Assembly: GCF_017876775.1 (NCBI RefSeq)
Contig: NZ_JAGIOP010000001.1
Location: 620,001-684,000, forward strand
Direction of reading: 5' to 3'
Source: Mycolicibacterium lutetiense
GTDB lineage: Bacteria > Actinomycetota > Actinomycetes > Mycobacteriales > Mycobacteriaceae
DNA length: 64,000 nucleotides
The notes under the pieces were generated by a model, which was not told where the DNA came from, searched no databases, and saw only the letters and a program-made list of their open reading frames with translations. Every line of letters starts with the position of its first letter. Position 1 is the first letter of the stretch. Below are positions 30,635 through 37,222 of the stretch, one piece after another. The translations under genes and the position numbers were made by a program.

Positions 30635-30642
30635 CCGATGAG
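30635..30642 (+). repeat. Right copy of the 8-bp CCGATGAG repeat flanking the insertion
   Basis: Identical to 29071-29078. It supplies the ATG (30638-30640) from which the present sugB is read. The replacement upstream sequence from the element end, GAGCAGGGGACACCG, offers AGGGG as a substitute ribosome-binding site. Confidence 0.75.
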
Positions 30643-31474
30643 CCAGCAGGTGGGTGCACGGCGGGCGACCGGGTGGACGGTCGTGAATATCCTGGTGGTG
30701 CTCTACGCACTGATCCCGGTGTTGTGGATCCTGTCGCTGTCGTTGAAGCCGTCGTCGAGTGTCAAGGACGGCAAGCTGATTCCGTCGCAGATCACGTTCG
30801 ACAACTACAAGGGCATCTTCACCGGGGACATCTTCACCTCGGCGTTGATCAACTCGATCGGCATCGGCCTGATCACCACGGTGATTGCCGTGGCCATCGG
30901 CGGCATGGCCGCCTATGCGGTCGCGCGGCTGGACTTCCCCGGCAAGAAGTTGCTGGTGGGGGTGGCGCTGCTGATCGCGATGTTCCCGCAGATCTCGTTG
31001 GTGACACCACTTTTCAATCTGTGGCGCAGTATCGGCCTGTTCGACACCTGGCCCGGACTGATCATCCCCTACATCACCTTCGCGCTGCCGCTGGCGATCT
31101 ACACGCTTTCGGCATTCTTCCGGGAGATCCCGTGGGATCTGGAGAAGGCCGCGAAGATGGACGGCGCGACCCCGGCGCAGGCCTTCCGCAAGGTGATCGC
31201 TCCGTTGGCCGCCCCGGGCATCGTCACCGCGGCCATCCTGGTGTTCATCTTCGCGTGGAACGACCTGCTGCTCGCGCTGTCGCTGACCGCGACCCAGCAC
31301 GCGATCACCGCGCCGGTGGCGATCGCGAACTTCACCGGTAGCTCCCAATTCGAGGAACCGACCGGGTCGATAGCGGCCGGCGCGATGGTCATCACCATCC
31401 CGATCATCATTTTTGTTCTCATCTTCCAGCGGCGCATCGTCGCTGGCCTGACATCTGGTGCGGTAAAGGGGTAA
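30638..31474 (+). CDS. sugB: Trehalose ABC transporter permease SugB, displaced by the insertion
   Basis: This MalG-type permease of 278 residues has six membrane helices and the EAA loop ([27 protein letters not shown]). The whole coding sequence is intact: the insertion falls just before the second codon and the ATG is regenerated, giving [13 protein letters not shown]. Only its upstream signals have changed. The native GGAGG and the overlap with sugA are lost, and any operon transcript must pass 1.5 kb of antisense transposase. SugB may therefore be made at reduced level or from a promoter in the element. Confidence 0.93.
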   Translation: MSQQVGARRATGWTVVNILVVLYALIPVLWILSLSLKPSSSVKDGKLIPSQITFDNYKGIFTGDIFTSALINSIGIGLITTVIAVAIGGMAAYAVARLDFPGKKLLVGVALLIAMFPQISLVTPLFNLWRSIGLFDTWPGLIIPYITFALPLAIYTLSAFFREIPWDLEKAAKMDGATPAQAFRKVIAPLAAPGIVTAAILVFIFAWNDLLLALSLTATQHAITAPVAIANFTGSSQFEEPTGSIAAGAMVITIPIIIFVLIFQRRIVAGLTSGAVKG

Positions 31475-31478
31475 TTGG

Positions 31479-32690
31479 ATGGCCGAAATCGTGTTGGACC
31501 GGGTCACCAAGAGTTACCCCGATGGTGCGGGCGGCACCAGGGAGGCCGTCAAAGAGTTCTCGATGACGATCGCCGACGGCGAGTTCATCATCCTGGTGGG
31601 GCCGTCGGGCTGCGGTAAGTCGACCACCCTGAACATGATTGCCGGGCTTGAGGACATCTCGTCGGGCGAGCTGCGTATCGGCGGTGAGTTGGTCAACGAG
31701 AAGGCGCCCAAGGACCGCGATATCGCCATGGTGTTCCAGTCCTACGCGCTCTACCCGCACATGACCGTGCGCCAGAACATCGCCTTCCCGCTGACCCTGG
31801 CCAAGCTCAAGAAGGACGAGATCGAGGCCAAGGTCGTCGAGACCGCCAAGATCCTGGACCTGACTGAACTGCTCGACCGCAAGCCGGCGCAGTTGTCCGG
31901 CGGGCAGCGTCAGCGGGTCGCGATGGGCCGGGCAATCGTGCGCCGCCCCAAGGCATTCCTGATGGATGAGCCGCTGAGCAACCTGGACGCCAAGCTGCGC
32001 GTGCAGATGCGCGCCGAGATCTCGCGGCTGCAGAGCCGGCTGGGCACCACCACGGTGTACGTCACCCACGATCAGACCGAGGCGATGACCCTGGGTGATC
32101 GGGTTGTGGTGTTGCTGGCCGGGGAGATTCAGCAGATCGGCACGCCTGACGAGTTGTACAACAACCCGACGAACCTGTTCGTGGCCGGCTTCATCGGATC
32201 ACCGGCGATGAATTTCTTCCCGGCCACGTTCACCGATGTCGGGGTGCGGCTGCCGTTCGGCGACGTCACCCTGACCCAGCAGGTGCATGACCTGTTGGCG
32301 CGTCACCCCAGGCCCGACAACATCATTGTCGGGATCCGTCCCGAGCACCTCGAAGACGCCGCACTGCTCGACGGGTACGCGCGGATCCGGGCGCTGAGCT
32401 TCCCGGTGCGCGCCGACATCGTCGAGTCGCTCGGTGCCGACAAGTACGTTCACTTCACCATCGAGGGCGGCGGCGCCGAGGCGGCCCAGCTTGCCGAGTT
32501 GGCTGCCGATTCGGGTGCCGGTGCCAATGAGTTCGTGGCCCGGGTGTCCGCCGAGTCCACCGCGGCGGGCGGTCAGCAGATCCAATTGGCTTTCGACACC
32601 TCGAAGTTGGCGATCTTCGACGCCGAGACCGGGGTGAACCTGACCCGCACCGAGCCGGCCGAGGCGGCCGGAGAACCGGCAGCAGAGTGA
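31479..32690 (+). CDS. sugC: Trehalose ABC transporter ATPase SugC
   Basis: The 403-residue MalK/UgpC-type ATPase has Walker A GPSGCGKST (about residues 41-49), Q-loop FQSYALYPHMTV, signature LSGGQRQRV, Walker B AFLMDEPLSNLD and the H-loop VTHDQTEAM. A C-terminal TOBE/OB regulatory domain follows (GIRPEHLEDA). It energises LpqY-SugAB trehalose import. It begins four bases after sugB and overlaps the next gene by four bases (GTGA). Confidence 0.95.
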   Translation: MAEIVLDRVTKSYPDGAGGTREAVKEFSMTIADGEFIILVGPSGCGKSTTLNMIAGLEDISSGELRIGGELVNEKAPKDRDIAMVFQSYALYPHMTVRQNIAFPLTLAKLKKDEIEAKVVETAKILDLTELLDRKPAQLSGGQRQRVAMGRAIVRRPKAFLMDEPLSNLDAKLRVQMRAEISRLQSRLGTTTVYVTHDQTEAMTLGDRVVVLLAGEIQQIGTPDELYNNPTNLFVAGFIGSPAMNFFPATFTDVGVRLPFGDVTLTQQVHDLLARHPRPDNIIVGIRPEHLEDAALLDGYARIRALSFPVRADIVESLGADKYVHFTIEGGGAEAAQLAELAADSGAGANEFVARVSAESTAAGGQQIQLAFDTSKLAIFDAETGVNLTRTEPAEAAGEPAAE

Positions 32691-33298
32691 TCGACGTCCT
32701 GGCTGCCGTCCGCGCCCATGTGGGCGCGTACTTCGGTTCCGCGGGCATTACCGCGGAACCTGTCAGCGCGAGCGTCACCTTCCTGGGTACCGAGCGCATC
32801 GACGTCCTGCGGTTCGGCCCGGATCTTCGCGCGGGTGGTAGCGGGCAGGATCTGTATCACTATGTGACGCTGGGTTGTTCGCGTCACCCGATGTTCGACC
32901 CGACCGAGTTGGTCTCCGATCCGATCCACGGTCCCCGGGCCGAGGTGGTGCTGTCACTGCGGGGACCGACACCGGGCGGGCTGGCTCGATCGTTGGCCGT
33001 CCTGGCCGCTGCACCCGCAGTGGAGGGGCTGGTCCTGGAGGCCGACGCGCTCGTCGACCTGGAGACACCGTTGTTCGACTCCGGACCGTTCAGTGCATTT
33101 CTGTTGGGTGCCAGCGATATCGGCGAGGTGGCCCTGCCCGATCCGTTGTCCGCGGTGAGCGTGCTCACGGCCACCCCGATCACCGCCACCGAAGCGGCCT
33201 GGGTGCGTCTGAAAGGTGCGGATGCGATGCGCGAGGCATGGCAGACCGACGCGGTGGACGTGCTGGATCCCACCAGGAGGGCCGCCAGCCCCAGCTAG
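32687..33298 (+). CDS. Suppressor-of-fused-domain protein
   Basis: The protein has 203 residues. Its fold resembles the bacterial SUFU domain: RIDVLRFGPDLR, then LYHYVTLGCSRHPMFDPTELVSDPIHGPRAEVVLSLRG, the segment that carries most family conservation. In bacteria SUFU proteins often act as immunity factors or have unknown roles. Here the GTG start overlaps sugC by four bases, so it is translated as the last gene of the trehalose transporter operon. I do not recall it at this site in M. tuberculosis. It overlaps corA by four bases tail to tail. Confidence 0.75.
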   Translation: MIDVLAAVRAHVGAYFGSAGITAEPVSASVTFLGTERIDVLRFGPDLRAGGSGQDLYHYVTLGCSRHPMFDPTELVSDPIHGPRAEVVLSLRGPTPGGLARSLAVLAAAPAVEGLVLEADALVDLETPLFDSGPFSAFLLGASDIGEVALPDPLSAVSVLTATPITATEAAWVRLKGADAMREAWQTDAVDVLDPTRRAASPS

Positions 33299-34398
33299 AG
33301 CCAATCGTTGTGGCGGAACGTGCGGTACAGCACGAAGCAGATGGTGGCCATCGCGAGCAGGACGGCGGGATAACCCCACGTCCACTGCAATTCGGGCATG
33401 TGCTCGAAGTTCATGCCGTAGATGCCGGCCATCGCGGTCGGCACCGCGGCGATCGCCACCCACGCCGAGATCTTGCGCATGTCCACGTTCTGCTGCATGG
33501 CGACCTTGCCGAGTGCTGCCTGCACCAACGAGCTGAGCATCTCGTCGTAGCTCGTGACGCGGTCGGAGGCCTGCACATTGTGGTCGTGCACGTCGCGCAT
33601 GTACCTGCGTACCTCGACCGAGATCAAGTCGTTGTGGTCGGTGAGCAACCGGGCCAGGGCAAGAGTCAACGGCGCCACCGCACGGCGCATTTCGACGACT
33701 TCCCGCTTGAGCAGGTAGATACATTCGATGTTGGTGTGGGTGCCGGGGGAGAAGATGTCCTCCTCCATGGTGTCGATGTCGGTCTCCATCAGATCCGTCA
33801 CGTCGAGGTAGCTGTCCACCACGTGGTCGGCGATCGCGTGCATGACCGCGAACGGTCCGAGTTTGAGGACGGCAGGCGAGGATTCGAGCCGTTTCCGTAC
33901 GCCGGCCAGCCCGCCGTGTTCGCCGTGACGGACGGTGACCACGAAGTCCGGCCCGACGAAGATCATGATCTCGCCGGTCTCGACGATTTCGCGGGCCAGT
34001 GCCACCGACTCGTGCTCCACGTAGTTGATGGTCTTGAGCACCAGGAACAGGGTTTTGTCGTAGCGCTCGAGCTTGGGACGCTGGTGGGCGTGCACCGCAT
34101 CCTCGACGGCCAGCTCGTGTAATCCGAAAACATCTGCCACCGACTGCATCTGGAACTCATCGGGTTCGTGAAGCCCGATCCAGACGAACGCCTTCTGGCC
34201 GGCCTCCTGCAACTCGCGGACCTTGGTCAACGCAGCGGCATGGGTGTACTTGCCGGGTAACCGGTCACCACCGCTGTAGACACCGCAATCGACCATCGCC
34301 CGGGCGACCGGAACGTGGATCGTCCTGGCGTCGGGGTCGGCGGGACGGGTCCTCGTAGTGGCGCGCAGGGCCGGTGGCAAGGCGCGGAATGAGGGCAT
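33295..34398 (-). CDS. corA: CorA-type Mg2+/Co2+ channel
   Basis: This 367-residue CorA has an N-terminal cytoplasmic alpha/beta domain (KAFVWIGLHEPDEFQMQSVADVFGLHELAVEDA), a long stalk helix and two C-terminal membrane helices. The pore signature YGMNFEHMPE is at about residue 327. It forms a pentameric channel for Mg2+ uptake. ATG 34398 (MPSFRALPPAL) is chosen because the upstream extension has no family resemblance. It occupies the position of Rv1239c. Confidence 0.92.
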   Translation of the reverse strand: MPSFRALPPALRATTRTRPADPDARTIHVPVARAMVDCGVYSGGDRLPGKYTHAAALTKVRELQEAGQKAFVWIGLHEPDEFQMQSVADVFGLHELAVEDAVHAHQRPKLERYDKTLFLVLKTINYVEHESVALAREIVETGEIMIFVGPDFVVTVRHGEHGGLAGVRKRLESSPAVLKLGPFAVMHAIADHVVDSYLDVTDLMETDIDTMEEDIFSPGTHTNIECIYLLKREVVEMRRAVAPLTLALARLLTDHNDLISVEVRRYMRDVHDHNVQASDRVTSYDEMLSSLVQAALGKVAMQQNVDMRKISAWVAIAAVPTAMAGIYGMNFEHMPELQWTWGYPAVLLAMATICFVLYRTFRHNDWL

Positions 34399-34450
34399 GA
34401 TCTGCGACCTTCCTGCGCGGTGTGCAGCAACCTGACCAGCACATCGAATG

Positions 34451-34475
34451 CTACGCGTAGTTACTGTTAAGTAAC
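34451..34475. promoter_or_regulatory. Adjacent palindromes in the corA/malic enzyme divergent region
   Basis: CTACGCGTAG (34451-34460) is a perfect 10-base palindrome. GTTACT-gtta-AGTAAC (34460-34475) abuts it. They lie 53 bases upstream of corA and 56 bases upstream of the malic enzyme start and are candidate operator or promoter elements. The regulator is unknown. Confidence 0.4.
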
Positions 34476-34531
34476 GCTCACCAGCGGGGAACGGGGCCAT
34501 GTGAGATTTGGCCTTGAAGTACCCTTGCGCG

Positions 34532-35743
34532 GTGTCCGAAAGTACAGTCGCGTCCTCGCCAGAGCGCCCTTCAGCGGAGCGCACCCCGCAAGTTGTCATC
34601 GACGATGCCGAGATCTTCGATGCTCATGAAGGCGGAAAGCTCTCGGTCGAGTTGAAGTCGCCGTTGGATACCCAGCGGGCGTTGTCGATCGCCTACACCC
34701 CCGGCGTTGCCCAGGTCAGCCGGGCGATCGCCACGGATCACACGCTCGCGGCCAAGTACACCTGGGCCAACCGACTGGTCGCCGTGGTCAGCGACGGCAC
34801 GGCGGTGCTGGGTCTCGGCGATATCGGCCCCGCGGCGTCGCTGCCGGTGATGGAGGGCAAGAGCGCGCTGTTCAAGACCTTCGGCGGGCTGAACTCGATC
34901 CCGATCGTGCTCGCCACCAAGGATCCCGACGAAATCGTCGAAACCCTGATCCGGCTGCGGCCGACGTTCGGTGCGGTGAACCTGGAGGACATCTCGGCGC
35001 CGCGGTGCTTCGAGATCGAGCGCCGGGTCATCGAGGCATTGGATTGCCCGGTCATGCATGATGACCAGCACGGCACGGCGATCGTGGTGCTGGCTGCGCT
35101 GCTGGGTGCCACGAAGGCGCTCGAGCGCGACATCCATACTCTGCGCGTGGTCATCTCGGGTGCCGGCGCTGCGGGTGTGGCCTGCGCCAACATCCTGCTG
35201 AACAAGGGCATCGACGATGTCGTCGTGCTCGATTCGCAGGGCATCGTGCACTCCGGCCGCGACAACCTCAACAGCTTCAAGGCCGAACTTGCCGAGCGCA
35301 CCAACCCGCGCAAGCTCACCGGTGGTGTGGCCGAGGCACTCGAGGGCGCCGACGTCTTTCTCGGGGTGTCGGCCGGCATCGTGCCCGAGGAGCTCATCGC
35401 GACGATGGCTCCCGACTGCATCGTGTTTGCGTTGTCCAATCCGGATCCCGAGATCCACCCGGACGCCGCCCGCAAGTACGCGGCGGTCGTGGCGACCGGT
35501 CGCAGCGACTTCCCGAACCAGATCAACAACGTGCTGGCCTTCCCCGGCGTGTTCCGCGGCGCGCTCGACGCCGGAGCGCGGCGCATCACCGAGAAGATGA
35601 AGGTGGCCGCTGCCGAGGCGATCTTCTCGGTCGTCGGTGACGATCTCGCGGTCGACCACATCGTGCCCAGCGCCCTGGATCCGCGGGTCGGCCCTGCGGT
35701 CGCGGCTGCGGTCGCGGCGGCGGTTGATCACTCAGAGTCCTGA
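34532..35743 (+). CDS. NAD(P)-dependent malic enzyme
   Basis: This short-form malic enzyme of 403 residues oxidatively decarboxylates malate to pyruvate. The N-terminal domain contains LSIAYTPGVAQVSRAI, the catalytic Tyr region, and FGAVNLEDISAPRCFEIE with metal ligands. The NAD(P) domain contains VVISGAGAAGVACANILL; Asp in VVLDSQG after the second strand suggests NAD+ preference. GTG 34532 (MSESTVASS) is chosen over TTG 34508. Directly after corA M. tuberculosis has mdh (Rv1240), so a different malate enzyme occupies this position here. Confidence 0.88.
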   Translation: MSESTVASSPERPSAERTPQVVIDDAEIFDAHEGGKLSVELKSPLDTQRALSIAYTPGVAQVSRAIATDHTLAAKYTWANRLVAVVSDGTAVLGLGDIGPAASLPVMEGKSALFKTFGGLNSIPIVLATKDPDEIVETLIRLRPTFGAVNLEDISAPRCFEIERRVIEALDCPVMHDDQHGTAIVVLAALLGATKALERDIHTLRVVISGAGAAGVACANILLNKGIDDVVVLDSQGIVHSGRDNLNSFKAELAERTNPRKLTGGVAEALEGADVFLGVSAGIVPEELIATMAPDCIVFALSNPDPEIHPDAARKYAAVVATGRSDFPNQINNVLAFPGVFRGALDAGARRITEKMKVAAAEAIFSVVGDDLAVDHIVPSALDPRVGPAVAAAVAAAVDHSES

Positions 35744-35751
35744 GTTCAGGA

Positions 35752-36603
35752 ATGCGCCGCACCCTGGCGTTGGCGCTGTTGACAATGTCGACGCTGCTGG
35801 CACCGGTGTTGGCGGGATGCGCGGCTGACACCGCCCCGGCCCCTCTCGCGGTCGGGGCGGGACCGGCGCCCGAGTCGGAGTTGCTCGGTCATCTGTATGC
35901 GGCGGCGCTGCGCTACTACGGCACGCCGGCCGCGGTCACCGAGACCGACGGCGTCCCCGGCGTGCTGGATTCCGGGTCGGTGACCGTGCAGCCGGGGTTC
36001 ACCGGCCGGTTCCTGACCGACCTTGATCCGACTGCCACGGCCCGCGCCGACGAACAGGTCTACCGGGACCTGGTGTCGGCGCTGCCCGAAGGTGTCGCGG
36101 CCGGTGACTACACGATGTCGGCGCAGGACAAGCCCGCGCTGCTGGTCACCGAGGGCACGACCACGACGTGGGGCGGGACCGATCTGAGTGCACTGCGCCG
36201 CAACTGTGCGCAGGCGCGGCCCGGTGTGGTGGCTTCGTCGCGGGTTCCCGCGGCGGTCGGTTCGTGCACGCTGCCCAAGGCCCTCGTGTTCCCAGACGCC
36301 AAGAGTCTGTTCGCAGCACTGCGCGCCGGCAAGATCAATGTGGCCTGGTCGACGACGGCGGATCCGGCCATTCCGTCGGACCTGACCGTGCTGGCCGACA
36401 AGACGTCCCTGATCCGCGGCGAGAATGTGGTGCCGCTCTATCGTCGAAATACGCTCGACGAGCGTCAGATCCTGGCGCTCAACGAGATCGCCGGCGTCCT
36501 GGACACCGGGTCGCTGGCAGACATGCGCAGGCAGGTCGCCGAGGGAGCGGATCCCGGTGCGGTGGCCGATGCGTTCCTTCAGGCCAACCCGCTCGGGCAC
36601 TAG
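35752..36603 (+). CDS. lpqZ: LpqZ-like glycine-betaine-type binding lipoprotein
   Basis: This predicted lipoprotein of 283 residues has the signal MRRTLALALLTMSTLLAPVLAGC, with lipidation at Cys23. The OpuAC/ProX-like fold includes VTVQPGFTGRFLTDLDP and a C-terminal helix pair (LDERQILALNEIAGVLDTGSLADMRRQV). The family binds quaternary amines, but no OpuA permease or ATPase is adjacent, so the partner is unclear. It begins nine bases after the malic enzyme stop and overlaps the convergent ArsR gene by four bases. It matches the place of lpqZ (Rv1244). Confidence 0.8.
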   Translation: MRRTLALALLTMSTLLAPVLAGCAADTAPAPLAVGAGPAPESELLGHLYAAALRYYGTPAAVTETDGVPGVLDSGSVTVQPGFTGRFLTDLDPTATARADEQVYRDLVSALPEGVAAGDYTMSAQDKPALLVTEGTTTTWGGTDLSALRRNCAQARPGVVASSRVPAAVGSCTLPKALVFPDAKSLFAALRAGKINVAWSTTADPAIPSDLTVLADKTSLIRGENVVPLYRRNTLDERQILALNEIAGVLDTGSLADMRRQVAEGADPGAVADAFLQANPLGH

Positions 36604-36947
36604 TTCACGACGCGGCGGATGTGTCGCGGCAGGTCTGGGTCGGCCTGCCCGCCGATCGCCTCCCGGATGACGGCGAGCACGCGAGGATCAGTCGCGACGT
36701 ACACCTGGCGCTTGCCGTGCCGTTGCGCCCGCACCAGGCCGGCCAACTTGAGTTTGCTGAGGTGGTGGCTCACGGTGGCCAGGCTCTGTCCGGTCTTGTC
36801 GGCCAGGGTGCCGACGTCGTGCTCGCCGCCGGAGAGCAGCCACAGGATGTGTAGACGCACGGGTGCGGACAGCAACCCGAAGATGGCCGCGGTGTCTTGC
36901 AACAACCGCGGCGGTAGCTCGCCGTCAACCGGCGTGGGGTCGGGCAC
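36600..36947 (-). CDS. ArsR/SmtB-family metalloregulator-like repressor
   Basis: This 115-residue winged-helix protein has FGLLSAPVRLHILWLLSGGEHDVGTLADKTGQSLATVSHHLSKLKLAGLVRAQRHGKRQVYVATD, the ArsR DNA-binding core. No Cys metal-site motif is present in the recognition helix. The C-terminal His (DLPRHIRRVVN) and acidic residues could form an alpha5-type site. It diverges from the MgtA-type ATPase gene and is the obvious candidate regulator of that operon. The inducer is unknown. Confidence 0.85.
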   Translation of the reverse strand: MPDPTPVDGELPPRLLQDTAAIFGLLSAPVRLHILWLLSGGEHDVGTLADKTGQSLATVSHHLSKLKLAGLVRAQRHGKRQVYVATDPRVLAVIREAIGGQADPDLPRHIRRVVN

Positions 36948-36989
36948 GGAACTCCTCTCGATGGCATCTGCCAGGCTGACTTATTTCTA

Positions 36990-37021
36990 ACACTTGTGCA
37001 ACCGTTTGACTGTTTGAGTGT
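36990..37021. promoter_or_regulatory. Candidate ArsR operator region
   Basis: ACACT (36990-36994) and AGTGT (37017-37021) bracket this AT-richer stretch, with a direct repeat GTTTGA at 37004-37009 and 37012-37017. It lies just upstream of the ArsR gene in a 275-base divergent region. The remaining 200 bases form a GC-rich leader before mgtA, which holds no gene I can support. Confidence 0.4.
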
Positions 37022-37222
37022 CTTGGGTTCTACTGGATTGCGGCGCCGCACCCGCGGCGACGGCGTACGGCGGCTTGGAGGTGGACCACATGGTCGAGGG
37101 AAGTAGTACCCGCCTCCGCGTGCGGACGCAGCGCAGCCCGCTGCAGTCCGGCTAGTCGGCCTCGGTCCGCGCGGAGCACACACCCCACCCAAAGGAGCCT
37201 CCGACGCGATAAGGACCGAATC

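Noticed and set aside
35752..36603. Complete osmoprotectant ABC importer
   Set aside because: Only the binding lipoprotein is present. The nearby ABC permease and ATPase lie in another operon past mgtA-mgtC and have a different architecture.
37022..37222. M-box (ykoK) Mg2+ riboswitch upstream of mgtA
   Set aside because: A short stretch (CTCC followed by a GCGT/ACGC hairpin and GC-rich CTGC) vaguely recalls the M-box core. The conserved AGGTGAGGCTCCT entry and the downstream conserved segments are missing, so I do not annotate it.
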